Assembly (NCBI RefSeq): GCF_900114415.1
Contig: NZ_FOSZ01000009.1
Location: 62,001-126,000 of the forward strand
Direction of reading: 5' to 3'
DNA length: 64,000 bases
From: Shimia haliotis
Lineage (GTDB): Bacteria > Pseudomonadota > Alphaproteobacteria > Rhodobacterales > Rhodobacteraceae
In this document: piece after piece, positions 52,222 through 60,872 of the stretch
Layout of the letters: each line of letters starts with the position of its first letter
Position numbering within the stretch: the first letter of the stretch is position 1
The notes under the pieces: generated by a model
What the model saw: the letters and a program-made list of their open reading frames with translations, nothing else
The model's database searches: none
What the model was told of the DNA's origin: nothing
Position numbers and translations under genes: made by a program

Positions 52222-53859
52222 ATGACCAAACACATTCTCGCCCTCGCGCTCACTGCATTTGCCAGCCCCCTCTGGGCCGACACCATCCCGTTGACGGCGC
52301 CCGTGACTGCCGCCACCTTGTACGCCAACGGCGCGACAATCACCCGGGTTGCACCCTTCACAGCGCCCGCGGGATCGCACGACCTCCTGATCACGAACTT
52401 GCCCGAGGATATCGACCCAACCACCGTGCGCCTTACCATTGACGGTGCGCGCCTCGGTGCAGTCACCATCCGCTTTGCCAAAGTGCCCCCTGCCGTCGAA
52501 ACCGACAGCGGCCCCCTTGAGACCGCCAAGGCCGAGGTAGAGCGCATCGAGGCAGAACTGCGCAACATCTCGGACCAGAAAGTGGACGTTCTTATGCAGG
52601 CCGAAGCCGCAAATGCGCGGCTCGGCTACCTCACCCGCCTGCAAAGCCCGCAAGACGCCACAGCCCCGGAAGCACTGACCGCCACGCTTGCCATCATTGG
52701 ACAAGAAACGCTGAAGGCACGTCAGGAGGCCACAACCGCTGAACGCACCGCCCGCAAATTCACCAAAGAGCTTGAGGACCTGAGCGAGGATCTTGCCAAC
52801 GCCAAGCTGACCGTTGCAGCGCTGACGCCGCCCGATGTCGAAAAACACATGCTCGCGGCGGTGATTTCTTCCGACCAACCCATCGACGGTACGGTGACGC
52901 TTGTTCATCGCACAGACTACAACGCCTACTGGCAGCCCGTGTACGACGTGCGGCTGACCACAGGTGACGCACCCACTCTCACCATCGACCGCAACGTCTT
53001 TGTCTATCAGGACACCGGCGAGGATTGGACTGATGTCGCACTGACACTCTCCACCAGCCGTCCCAACACACAGGCTTCTCCTACCGGCCTCGCCCCATGG
53101 CGCCGTCGCATCGAAAAGCCTCAGCCCGTGCAACCCAAATCACAGGGCCGCCTCGCTATCAGCGAAAACCTTGCCGATGCCCCCATGGCCGAGCCGGTTG
53201 CAACATATCAAGAAGAGGTGTCCGCCTTTGTCGGCTTTGACGACGGCATCAATGCTACATACATTTACCCAACCCCTGTTTCGGTAAACTCCGGCACAGA
53301 AGCCCTGCGCCTCGCGCTTGATACGGTCGAACTTCAGCCCGAAGTTTATGCCTTCGCCAACCCGATGCGGGACGAAACGGCCTTCCTCATGGCCGAAGCC
53401 ACAAACACCATCGGCGAACTCATTCTCAATGGCACCGCCGATGTCTACCTCAACGGCACTTTCGTCACGCAAAGCGAACTGCCACTCATTGCGGCCGGCG
53501 ACAAAACCGAACTGGCTTTCGGCGCGATCCCCGGTTTGCGTCTGAAAGACACCGTGACCAAAAAGCTCACCGGCGACACCGGCGTACTCACCTCTCGCAA
53601 CGAGCAAACCGAAACACGCACGCTTTCTGCCGAGAACCTGACAGACCAGAGCTGGGATCTGCGTATGATCGGCCGCGTGCCGTATTCCGAGCAGCAGGAC
53701 CTTGTGATCTCGCACCAATCCAAACCAGCGCCTACCGACAACGAGTTCAAGGATCAGCGCGGTATTCTCATGTGGCGTCATGATTTGACCGCCGGGGAGA
53801 CCTTCGATGTGGAGCTTTCCCACAAAATTCAGTGGCCTCTCGACCTGATCCTGCGCTGA
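52222..53859 (+). CDS. MuiA/DUF4139-family exported protein
   Basis: A 545-residue protein with a signal peptide (LALALTAFASPLWA). It has the DUF4140 N-terminal part (APVTAATLYANGATITRVAP), a long coiled coil (AKAEVERIEAELRNISDQKVD and following) and a C-terminal DUF4139 beta domain (YNAYWQPVYDVRL, then YSEQQDLVISHQSKPAPT). The family includes MuiA, a mucoidy inhibitor. It is probably periplasmic. ATG 52222 is chosen at the signal peptide. Confidence 0.87.
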   Translation: MTKHILALALTAFASPLWADTIPLTAPVTAATLYANGATITRVAPFTAPAGSHDLLITNLPEDIDPTTVRLTIDGARLGAVTIRFAKVPPAVETDSGPLETAKAEVERIEAELRNISDQKVDVLMQAEAANARLGYLTRLQSPQDATAPEALTATLAIIGQETLKARQEATTAERTARKFTKELEDLSEDLANAKLTVAALTPPDVEKHMLAAVISSDQPIDGTVTLVHRTDYNAYWQPVYDVRLTTGDAPTLTIDRNVFVYQDTGEDWTDVALTLSTSRPNTQASPTGLAPWRRRIEKPQPVQPKSQGRLAISENLADAPMAEPVATYQEEVSAFVGFDDGINATYIYPTPVSVNSGTEALRLALDTVELQPEVYAFANPMRDETAFLMAEATNTIGELILNGTADVYLNGTFVTQSELPLIAAGDKTELAFGAIPGLRLKDTVTKKLTGDTGVLTSRNEQTETRTLSAENLTDQSWDLRMIGRVPYSEQQDLVISHQSKPAPTDNEFKDQRGILMWRHDLTAGETFDVELSHKIQWPLDLILR

Positions 53860-54266
53860 ATCGATACAAAGAGCGCCACAAAATAGTCAGGCGATTCTCC
53901 AAATCGCCCGACTCATGCCCCAATCGGGGCCAGAATCGCGGATAGATCACAGTCAGGCAGCGCAAATTGGGCCACGATGTCCAAAACGCGCCGCTCGTCC
54001 GGATTAGGGACCGGACTTTGAGGGGCAGTCGCCTCCGAATAGACAGCAAGCCTTGTTTTGTTGGTATTTGGAGGCCCTGCGGGACAGTATTAAGGGGGTT
54101 CACCCGGCAGCGATCGTTGCCCGGGCCAGAATGCTGCGTTTCCAAAATACGTCAAATTTACCGCTAATTTGACACAATTCGCGCCATTTCAGCCGCATTT
54201 CGCCCCCAACTTGATACTCAACGAAACACAGACACCGGCAATAACGCAAAACAGGGAAGCTCAAAA
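53860..54266. other. Intergenic region with two inverted repeats
   Basis: About 400 bases with no supported gene on either strand. A hairpin GGCGATT/AATCGCC (around 53891-53908) lies near the end of the preceding gene but has no T-run. The perfect 8-bp inverted repeat GTCAAATT-taccgct-AATTTGAC is at 54151-54173, about 95 bases before the next small gene. Confidence 0.55.
54151..54173. promoter_or_regulatory. Perfect inverted repeat, candidate operator
   Basis: GTCAAATT and AATTTGAC are exact complements spaced by seven bases. It is followed by no T-run, and it lies upstream of a small gene, so a regulator-binding site fits better than a terminator. Confidence 0.45.
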
Positions 54267-54404
54267 ATGCCTAAGCGGATTTACAAGGAAGAGATCATGA
54301 ACAACGCAGCACACACCGGCGGTTCCCTGGCAGACAAAGCGCGCGAGCGTCGCCTTCGCGCCCTGATGGCCAGCAACCGTAACACCTCCAATATCTTCGC
54401 CTGA
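54267..54404 (+). CDS. Very small basic protein of unknown function
   Basis: An open frame of 45 codons: MPKRIYKEEIMNNAAHT, then GGSLADKARERRLRALMA, then SNRNTSNIFA. An internal ATG at 54297 (MNNAAHT...) has AAGGAAGAG just upstream and would give 35 residues. The basic helix ADKARERRLRALMASN suggests RNA, DNA or protein contact. The own terminator follows 46 bases downstream, so it is a compact unit. It is not a known leader peptide to me; function unknown. Confidence 0.55.
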   Translation: MPKRIYKEEIMNNAAHTGGSLADKARERRLRALMASNRNTSNIFA

Positions 54405-54449
54405 GAGCCACTCCCTTTCCCTCGACAACCGTCTCTCTCCGAAGGTCAG

Positions 54450-54486
54450 CAGCCCGCACACCCCACGTGCGGGCTGTTTCTTTTTG
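54450..54486 (+). terminator. Terminator of the small gene
   Basis: CAGCCCGCAC and GTGCGGGCTG form a perfect 10-bp stem around ACCCCAC, followed by TTTCTTTTTG. Confidence 0.9.
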
Positions 54487-54634
54487 TCACTTTTTTGGGC
54501 GCTTTCGCGCAAATTGCGCGCCAACGACTTCCCCTCAATTCGACAAAAATCCAAGAAACAGGGCAACGTTTTGAGAAGATTCTTACGCCATTGTACCCGC
54601 AGGTGGATCGGGCCAACACATTCGGGGTGAGATT

Positions 54635-55015
54635 ATGTCAAAGGTATCGCAATTGCAGTTTAGCGAGGTCGTCCACGTAGACGAAGACGAGCTAACATAT
54701 CTTTATATCAAAATGGATTACCGACAGGCTGAGCGTCTGATTGTCGACGCGATTAACGCGCTTGCACGCGGATTGGCTGAGGCCGAAGCCGCCTATGCGG
54801 AGGACAACGACAAGGCCCTTCTGGCCGCCTGCCGCAAGATCACCAAATCGGCGCAACGTGTCGGGCTCGGCAAACTCGCTGTCGTCGCCCGCGACGTGCG
54901 CGTCGCCGTGCATCAACACAATCGCCATGCCGCCCACGCCACTTTGGCCCGGCTGATGCGACTGGGAGAGCCTTCTTTGCGCGAACTCTGGCAGATCAAG
55001 GCAATTGGCACCTAG
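54635..55015 (+). CDS. HPt-like helical protein lacking the phospho-histidine
   Basis: A 126-residue protein. From about residue 30 it is an all-alpha bundle in which CRKITKSAQRVGLGKLAVVARDV matches the HPt pattern (H-x-L-K-G-S-A...G-x-x-x-L). Arg67 sits where the phosphorylated histidine should be. Without that residue it cannot relay phosphate in the usual way. It may act as a histidine-kinase inhibitor or scaffold. Assignment to the fold is by pattern only. TGA 55013-55015 ends the frame. Confidence 0.55.
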   Translation: MSKVSQLQFSEVVHVDEDELTYLYIKMDYRQAERLIVDAINALARGLAEAEAAYAEDNDKALLAACRKITKSAQRVGLGKLAVVARDVRVAVHQHNRHAAHATLARLMRLGEPSLRELWQIKAIGT

Positions 55016-55110
55016 CACGCCTCTCTGAGCGGACTTCCCCCCGCAGCACTTGCAGGCGCCGCCATAGCCTATAGGCTGGCCGCGCATGTCACGCGCAAGG
55101 AGGCCGCCAG

Positions 55111-56517
55111 ATGTCCGAAACCCCGATCCTGAATTTTGCCGACGCATCCGACGGCACCGCCGCCCTGCCTTTGCACATAGTTGCCAAGGACGGCTTTGAG
55201 GACTGGGCTTCATCGCAAACCGAGGCCGCGCAAAACTGGCTGACAGCAACAGGTTTCAAACCCGTACTTGGGAAAACCGTCCTGATCCCCGATGACACTG
55301 GCTGCCCGATCATGGCCGTTGCCGGTTTTGGTTACGCCACCACCCGCGCCCGAGGCCGCTTCCCGCTGGCCGCGATTGCCGCCGCCTTGCCAGCCGGCAC
55401 ATATGTGCTCGCCACCAACCTGCCTTGGGGAGATTTGGAAACGGAATGTCTAGGCTGGCTCCTGTCGCAATATGTCTTTGACAAATATAAGAAAAAATCA
55501 GCGCACGGGGCACGCCTGATCTGCCCAGCAGGCATCGATGCCGCCCGAGTCGAAGCCATCGCCGCAGGCGAAGCGCTGACCCGCGACCTGATCAACACAC
55601 CGGCCTCTGACATGGGACCACAAGATCTGGAGGCGGCGACAGCATCACTCGCCAATACATTTGACGCAACATTGTCTGTGACCACCGGCGACGCGCTGCT
55701 GGAACAGAATTTCCCGATGATCCACACCGTTGGTCGCGCCGCCGCGCCGCATCGCGCGCCGCGCCTTTTGGACATGTCTTGGGGCAACGCCGGCCCGACG
55801 CTCACACTGGTTGGCAAAGGCGTCTGCTTTGACACCGGCGGCTTGAACCTCAAACCGGGTGGCTCCATGGCTTTGATGAAAAAGGACATGGGCGGATCTG
55901 CCACGGTCCTCGGCCTCGCCCATATGATCATGGCTCTGAACCTGCCCCTGCGTCTGCGCGTGCTGATCCCTGCGGTAGAAAACTCCGTAAGCGGTGACGC
56001 ATTCCGTCCCGGTGACGTGCTCACCTCCCGCGCGGGCTTGACCGTGGAAATCAACAACACCGACGCCGAAGGCCGCCTTGTGCTGGCCGACGCCCTCGCG
56101 CTTGGCAGCGAAGACAACCCCGACCTCATGATCTCCATGGCCACCCTCACCGGCGCCGCCCGCGTCGCTGTCGGCCCGGACCTGTCGCCCTACTACACCG
56201 ACGACACCAACGTCGTGACAGCGCTGGAAACCGCGGCCTCCGATGTCTCCGATCCGGTCTGGCGCATGCCGTTCTGGACGCCTTATGAGAAAATGATCGA
56301 ACCCGCGATTGCCGATCTCGACAACGCGCCCGCAGGCGGATTTGCCGGCTCCATCACCGCCGCTCTGTTTCTGCGCCGCTTCGCCGAAGGCCAGCGCTAC
56401 ACGCATTTCGACATCTACGGCTGGAACCCTGCGCCGGCCCCCGCCCGCCCCAAAGGCGGCGTCGGCATGGGCGCGCGCGCCATTCTTGAGGCGCTGCCGA
56501 AAATGCTGGATTTGTGA
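55111..56517 (+). CDS. Leucyl aminopeptidase family (M17) protein
   Basis: A 468-residue two-metal exopeptidase. The catalytic domain shows VGKGVCFDTGGLNLKPGGSM, KKDMGGSATVLGLAH, NNTDAEGRLVLADALALG and AGGFAGSITAALFL. These supply the Lys/Asp/Asp/Asp/Glu metal and active-site set. It releases N-terminal residues from peptides in the cytoplasm. It opens a three-gene unit; GGAGG lies upstream of ATG 55111. Confidence 0.9.
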   Translation: MSETPILNFADASDGTAALPLHIVAKDGFEDWASSQTEAAQNWLTATGFKPVLGKTVLIPDDTGCPIMAVAGFGYATTRARGRFPLAAIAAALPAGTYVLATNLPWGDLETECLGWLLSQYVFDKYKKKSAHGARLICPAGIDAARVEAIAAGEALTRDLINTPASDMGPQDLEAATASLANTFDATLSVTTGDALLEQNFPMIHTVGRAAAPHRAPRLLDMSWGNAGPTLTLVGKGVCFDTGGLNLKPGGSMALMKKDMGGSATVLGLAHMIMALNLPLRLRVLIPAVENSVSGDAFRPGDVLTSRAGLTVEINNTDAEGRLVLADALALGSEDNPDLMISMATLTGAARVAVGPDLSPYYTDDTNVVTALETAASDVSDPVWRMPFWTPYEKMIEPAIADLDNAPAGGFAGSITAALFLRRFAEGQRYTHFDIYGWNPAPAPARPKGGVGMGARAILEALPKMLDL

Positions 56518-57407
56518 TGGCTGGTAAACTCGACAGTCGCCTCGCCGCGCGGGTTCAAACCAAAAAGCAAACAGTGATCGCCGCCGCCCATCAGCGCGGC
56601 ACCATCGACGCCGATACATTTGTGGCTCCTACCCGATACCGCGTGGCGATGGTCGTGACCGATCTTCTGTCCAGCCCGAACGGCACACGTGAAAGACAAC
56701 TGATCCGCGGCGAGATCATCAACGTGATCCATTCCGAAGACGGCATGGCTTTTGGCTATGCGGAAAAGGACGGCTACACAGGCTGGGTCGACATCGGCGA
56801 CATCCTCAGCCACCCGCAACAAACCCCGACACACATGGTTTCCGCGGCCCGCAGCTACGCCAAATCGACACCCCACCTCAAGGCCATGGGCGCTGTGACG
56901 CCCCTGCCCTTTGGCACGCGCGTGGTGGTCACCGGCACCGACGACAATTGGGCAAGGATCGCATGGGACGGCGGCAAGGCCACCCGCGATCTCTTTGTCC
57001 CACTCCAACACCTGCGCCCCATCGACCAGCCCGAAACAGACCCCGCCGCCGTGGCCCAACGCCTGATCGGAACACCTTATCTCTGGGGCGGCAACTCCTC
57101 TTTTGGCATCGACTGCTCGGGCCTTGTGCAAGCCGCGCTTCTGGCCTGCGAAATCCCCTGCCCGGGCGACAGCGACCTGCAAGAAGCCGCCTTTCCCGAC
57201 GCAAGCGGCCCTTACCAGCGCGGAGACCTGCTGTTCTGGAAAGGCCACGTTGCCATGGTCACGGACGCCACCACACTCATTCACGCGAACGCTTTTCACA
57301 TGGCCGTGGCTTATGAACCTATCGCTGACGCCATCGCCCGCATCGCGACCCAAGGCGACGGTGACGTGACCTCTCACAAACGCCCCAATTACGGAGCCAC
57401 AACATGA
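56517..57407 (+). CDS. NlpC/P60 peptidase with N-terminal SH3-like domains
   Basis: A 296-residue cysteine peptidase. Two bacterial SH3-like regions (about 30-90 and 90-165) precede the NlpC/P60 core, with Cys200 in SSFGIDCSGLVQAA and His in WKGHVAMVTD. Such enzymes cut gamma-D-Glu-meso-DAP bonds of wall peptides. No signal peptide is visible, so it may act on recycled wall peptides in the cytoplasm with the aminopeptidase. ATG 56517 shares its A with the previous stop (TGATG); GTG 56514 is one codon earlier. Confidence 0.87.
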   Translation: MAGKLDSRLAARVQTKKQTVIAAAHQRGTIDADTFVAPTRYRVAMVVTDLLSSPNGTRERQLIRGEIINVIHSEDGMAFGYAEKDGYTGWVDIGDILSHPQQTPTHMVSAARSYAKSTPHLKAMGAVTPLPFGTRVVVTGTDDNWARIAWDGGKATRDLFVPLQHLRPIDQPETDPAAVAQRLIGTPYLWGGNSSFGIDCSGLVQAALLACEIPCPGDSDLQEAAFPDASGPYQRGDLLFWKGHVAMVTDATTLIHANAFHMAVAYEPIADAIARIATQGDGDVTSHKRPNYGATT

Positions 57408-58363
57408 GTGATTTCTTCAAACCCATTTCCGGTATGGAGCTGCCCCGCTTTGCCGGCATGCCCTCTTTCATGCGCCTGCCCAATATGGATTTCGACCATG
57501 CCCGCATTGATGACGTGCACATCGGCCTGATCGGCGTGCCATGGGACAGCGGCACCACCAATCGCCCCGGCCCGCGCCACGGCCCGCGCCAATTGCGCGA
57601 CGCGTCCACCATGATCCGCGCCCAGAACGGCGCCACCCGCGTGCGCCCCTTTGATCTGGTGAACTGCGCCGATCTCGGCGACGTTGGTCCCAACCCCGCC
57701 GACATCCCCGACAGCATGGACCGCATCACCGCGTTTTATGATCGCCTGAAACCGCATGGCATAACGCCCCTGACCGCAGGCGGCGACCACCTGACCTCGC
57801 TGCCTGTGCTGCGCTCACTCGCCAAAGACGCCCCCGTCGGCATGGTGCATTTCGACAGCCACACCGATCTCTATCACAGCTATTTCGGCGGCACGATGTA
57901 CACCCACGGCACCCCCTTCCGCCGCGCGGTAGAGGAAGGGCTGCTCGATCCCAAACGCGTCGTACAAATCGGCATCCGTGGCAGCACTTATGACGACGAG
58001 GACACCGATTTCGCTGAATCTGTGGGCATCCGCGTGATCCGAATCGAGGAGTTTTTTGCCCGTGGCCTGCAAGACGTCATGGCAGAGGCTCGCGAAATTG
58101 TCGGGCAAGAGCCAACCTACGTCAGCTATGACATCGACTTTGTCGATCCGACATTTGCCCCGGGAACCGGCACACCCGAGGTGGGCGGCCCCAACAGTTT
58201 TGACGCACTGGAAGTGGTGCGTGCGCTCGACGGGCTCGACATCATCGGCGCCGATCTGGTCGAGGTCAGCCCCCCCTTTGACGCCTCCGGCAACACCGCT
58301 TTCCTTGGCGTGTCCATCATGTTCGAATTGCTCTGCGTCATGGCCCGTCACATCGCAAAATGA
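57404..58363 (+). CDS. speB: Agmatinase/ureohydrolase
   Basis: A 319-residue binuclear manganese hydrolase. The ligand blocks are AGGDHLTSLP, GMVHFDSHTDLYHSY and SYDIDFVDPTFAPGTGTPE. Agmatinase (agmatine to putrescine and urea) is the best guess, but guanidinobutyrase or guanidinopropionase is equally possible by sequence. It begins with an ATGA overlap with the peptidase gene, an unexpected partner. A REP-like element follows. Confidence 0.88.
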   Translation: MSDFFKPISGMELPRFAGMPSFMRLPNMDFDHARIDDVHIGLIGVPWDSGTTNRPGPRHGPRQLRDASTMIRAQNGATRVRPFDLVNCADLGDVGPNPADIPDSMDRITAFYDRLKPHGITPLTAGGDHLTSLPVLRSLAKDAPVGMVHFDSHTDLYHSYFGGTMYTHGTPFRRAVEEGLLDPKRVVQIGIRGSTYDDEDTDFAESVGIRVIRIEEFFARGLQDVMAEAREIVGQEPTYVSYDIDFVDPTFAPGTGTPEVGGPNSFDALEVVRALDGLDIIGADLVEVSPPFDASGNTAFLGVSIMFELLCVMARHIAK

Positions 58364-58372
58364 TCTGGCACT

Positions 58373-58440
58373 CGGGGCGCTGCCCCCGCGCCAGCCAAGC
58401 TGTCGCTCCCCCGGGGTATTCTTCGCCAGAAATAGAAGCC
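58373..58440. repeat. Intergenic REP-like element, copy 2
   Basis: GGGGCgcTGCCCC then CTCCCCCGGGGTATTC and a CGCCAGAAAT-like end match the layout of the element at 40016-40084. It lies 10 bases after the speB stop. Confidence 0.5.
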
Positions 58441-58486
58441 ACCGCGGCCGTCTTTCTGGCGCCAAATACCCAATTTCTAATGGGTT

Positions 58487-58834
58487 TTAGTCCACGGAGC
58501 GGATCAGCTTACGCTCCAGCACCCTCAAAACCGTGCGCAGATCATGGCCGCGCTTAAGCACCTGCCCATCGATCCCGATCACCGCATAAAGCCCCTGCCG
58601 GTTGCGCAGCTTTGGCCGTTTTTCGATCCGGTAAAGCGGGTTTTCCGCTGTGCGCCGGAACACCGAAAACACCGCCACCTCCCGCAAGCTTGAGATGCCA
58701 TAGTCCCGCCACTCGCCCGCGGCCACCATACGGCCATAGAGCGACAGAATCACCGACAGCTCCGTCCGATGAAAAGACACTTGTTCAGGAGCCTTGAAGG
58801 TCGGGCGCATCGGGGTAGGCGGTTGCACAGTCAT
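58487..58834 (-). CDS. DUF2794 protein
   Basis: A 115-residue alphaproteobacterial protein. The pattern VSFHRTELSVILSLYGRMVAAGEWRDYGI, then AVFSVFRRTAENPLYRIEKRPKLRNRQGLYAV defines the family. It is normally single-copy and its role is unknown. ATG 58834 is used with a G-rich upstream stretch; an in-frame start 57 bases earlier gives a polar extension that is less convincing. Confidence 0.85.
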   Translation of the reverse strand: MTVQPPTPMRPTFKAPEQVSFHRTELSVILSLYGRMVAAGEWRDYGISSLREVAVFSVFRRTAENPLYRIEKRPKLRNRQGLYAVIGIDGQVLKRGHDLRTVLRVLERKLIRSVD

Positions 58835-58926
58835 GCCCCCAAATTCTCCACCTTTTTTAGATAAATCAACCCTGCCCTCATTCTGCCTCATTTAAATCTG
58901 CAAATGGCCGCGTGGGGATCGCTTTT

Positions 58927-58954
58927 TTGCCAAAGCAAAAGGGCATCTTATCCT
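58927..58954 (+). promoter_or_regulatory. Sigma70-type promoter of the candidate small RNA
   Basis: TTGCCA (58927-58932) and TATCCT (58949-58954) are 16 bases apart. The predicted start falls at about 58959-58961, which is exactly where the RNA closing stem begins. Confidence 0.5.
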
Positions 58955-58958
58955 CATA

Positions 58959-59071
58959 GCGAAACTAAAACGCTACCTCCGGCGGCGCGGCGTTATTGCC
59001 CCCACCCAGTCTGTGCTGCCGGAGGCACTTTGGTTTCGCCAGAAGAACCGCCCGCTGAGGGCGGTTTTTTT
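58959..59071 (+). ncRNA. Candidate structured small RNA, about 113 nt
   Basis: The transcript would fold as one rod. The closing stem GCGAAAC/GTTTCGC (58959-58965 with 59033-59039) is followed by an internal loop and an 11-bp inner stem CCTCCGGCGGC/GCTGCCGGAGG (58976-58986 with 59015-59025, one G-U). The apical part holds the C-rich single-stranded run GCCCCCACCC. It ends in the terminator hairpin AACCGCCC/GGGCGGTT with a T-run to 59071. A promoter lies just upstream and no reading frame is plausible. The family is not recognised: it lacks the SRP signature and is too short for a typical 6S RNA. Confidence 0.6.
59046..59071 (+). terminator. Terminator of the candidate small RNA
   Basis: An 8-bp perfect stem AACCGCCC/GGGCGGTT around GCTGA with the run TTTTTTT at 59065-59071. 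Confidence 0.9.
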
Positions 59072-59092
59072 GTGCGCCCACGGCCGCCGCCC

Positions 59093-60754
59093 TCACGCAA
59101 AGCTGCCCTGACAGAACCAGCCCGCCGACATGGTTCCGCCATGGGCAAAGTAAAGCCACAGCTTCTCGCCGCTCGCGCAGCTCACCCGCCAGTAATCGCG
59201 CACCCCGCTGCGCCAGTCCGGCTCATCCAGCCACCACTCCGGCGCGATGCGCTCCGGTCCCGCTGCACCTGTCGCCACCATATCCCGCCCGCGCCAGCGG
59301 AACCGTTCCGGCAAACGCGGTGTATCCGGCGCCATCACCGGTTCGGGTCGCCACATCAACAACGGCCGCGCCACCATGGGCTTCGGCCAATCCTCCCGCC
59401 ACGGCTCCGACCATGCCGCGTGCTGGGTCTGTGCTGCTTTCTCGGGGATATGGCTCGCCCCGGGGTGCCGCCGTGTGATCTGCTCCAACCCGATCCGCGC
59501 GCCAATCCGCCCCACCAGATCATCAATCACATGGGCGTCCGACACGCGCCGCGCGGCCGCCTGCCGCGCCTCCAGATGGCCGGCTGTGTGCCGCGCATGC
59601 AGGGTCTCCAGCCGCAAGACCTCAAGGCGCAGCATGTCGATGCCAAAGCCCGCGTCGATGTCATCGAGCTTCATCCGCAACAAAGGCCGCAGCCGATCCG
59701 GATCATCGCTCGCCCGCGCCAGCCCGACCTCGATCCCCTGCATGGTCTGATCGGTGCGAAACACCTGTAGGCGCACCACACGCGCGCCCTTGCCCTTCTT
59801 GCGCAACCGCTCACACAGCGGCGGCAGCAACCGGTCAATCGCCGCCCAGACGTCGTCCTCAAGCCCGATCGGTTCGGGCAATGTCATGCGCACCGCAAAC
59901 GTCGGCTCCACCGCCGCTGGGCTCACCGGTTCCGGCGCGCTGCCCAGCGCCTGATCAAGCCGCAGCACCAATCCCTTGCCAAACCGCCGCGCCAGCGCCG
60001 CGCGCGGCTGTCCGGTCAGATCTCCGATCCTGCGCAGCCCCAATCGCGCCAACTCTGCCTGCGTGTCCCCTTCCAGCCGCAACCCCGCCACCGGCAAATC
60101 CGCCAAGGCCGAATGCGTCTGCCCCGCAGGCGCAATCCGGCCCACATCCGCAATCCCCGCCGCCACCAGTGGCGGCGTGCCGCCCCGCGTCCAATGCCGC
60201 CGCTTCACCGCGCGCGACCGTGTCGCCCGCGCCTCTTGTTGAATGTCATCCCCACTGCGATGCACCATCGCACCGGGCTGCGATGCAAACCGCGCCAGCG
60301 CCCAGGCCGCGCCCAAAGTGTCGGCCACCCCCGCACGCACCGTCAGTCCCAGATCGCCACAGTCCTGCGCCACCTGCGTCAAAAGCCCCTGCTCACCCCC
60401 AAACAGATGCGTACAGCCCGTCAGATCAATCACCAAACCATCCGGCGGCGCCTCCGCCACCCATGGCGAAAACTTCCCTGCCCAGCGTCGCAACACCTTC
60501 AGAAACGCCGCCTCCGCCTGCGGGTTCTGCAACCGCGCAATAAGCTGCGGACAGACCGCCTGCGCATCGCGAAGAGGCTGATCCAACGTCAGCCCCTCAG
60601 CCTCAGCCTGTGCATTCATTGAGGAAATCACCTGCATCTGGCCGGTGTCGCGCAACACCGCCAAAGGCGCGTCAAACGTGCCCCGCTCCATCCGGAGCAG
60701 GCGTTCGGCCCCCAGTCTGGGAAACCACAACGACAGGATGCGACGGTTCGGCAT
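59093..60754 (-). CDS. imuB: ImuB-type Y-family polymerase-like protein
   Basis: A 553-residue Y-family polymerase relative. The start RRILSLWFPRLGAERLLR lacks the first catalytic aspartate, and the second motif reads VIDLTGCTHLFGG rather than the active S-x-D-E form, so it is likely inactive, as expected of ImuB. In the standard mutasome ImuB binds the clamp and DnaE2 with ImuA. Here neither imuA nor dnaE2 is next to it. An SOS box lies 32 bases upstream. ATG 60754 is used; GTG 60763 is in frame. Confidence 0.88.
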   Translation of the reverse strand: MPNRRILSLWFPRLGAERLLRMERGTFDAPLAVLRDTGQMQVISSMNAQAEAEGLTLDQPLRDAQAVCPQLIARLQNPQAEAAFLKVLRRWAGKFSPWVAEAPPDGLVIDLTGCTHLFGGEQGLLTQVAQDCGDLGLTVRAGVADTLGAAWALARFASQPGAMVHRSGDDIQQEARATRSRAVKRRHWTRGGTPPLVAAGIADVGRIAPAGQTHSALADLPVAGLRLEGDTQAELARLGLRRIGDLTGQPRAALARRFGKGLVLRLDQALGSAPEPVSPAAVEPTFAVRMTLPEPIGLEDDVWAAIDRLLPPLCERLRKKGKGARVVRLQVFRTDQTMQGIEVGLARASDDPDRLRPLLRMKLDDIDAGFGIDMLRLEVLRLETLHARHTAGHLEARQAAARRVSDAHVIDDLVGRIGARIGLEQITRRHPGASHIPEKAAQTQHAAWSEPWREDWPKPMVARPLLMWRPEPVMAPDTPRLPERFRWRGRDMVATGAAGPERIAPEWWLDEPDWRSGVRDYWRVSCASGEKLWLYFAHGGTMSAGWFCQGSFA

Positions 60755-60785
60755 AGGCAGCACACAGAACAGAATCGTGATGTTT

Positions 60786-60800
60786 GTTCTTTTTATGTTC
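60786..60800. promoter_or_regulatory. Alphaproteobacterial SOS (LexA) box
   Basis: A perfect GTTC-N7-GTTC (GTTC 60786-60789, seven bases, GTTC 60797-60800). This is the LexA site consensus of the group. It lies 32 bases before imuB and about 70 before cytochrome c'. Confidence 0.8.
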
Positions 60801-60872
60801 TCATAATTTTTGCTTGATTCCCAGACCCGCTTTGCGCTGCTGTGACATCAAGCTTCACAAAAAGGAAAATCC

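Noticed and set aside
53768-54145. Minus-strand open frame of 125 codons
   Set aside because: It starts in the 3' end of the preceding gene's complement, has no ribosome site and no family; it crosses the inverted repeat region.
59881-60543. Plus-strand Pro/Ala-rich open frame opposite imuB
   Set aside because: Pro/Ala richness is the usual antisense signature of GC-rich coding DNA.
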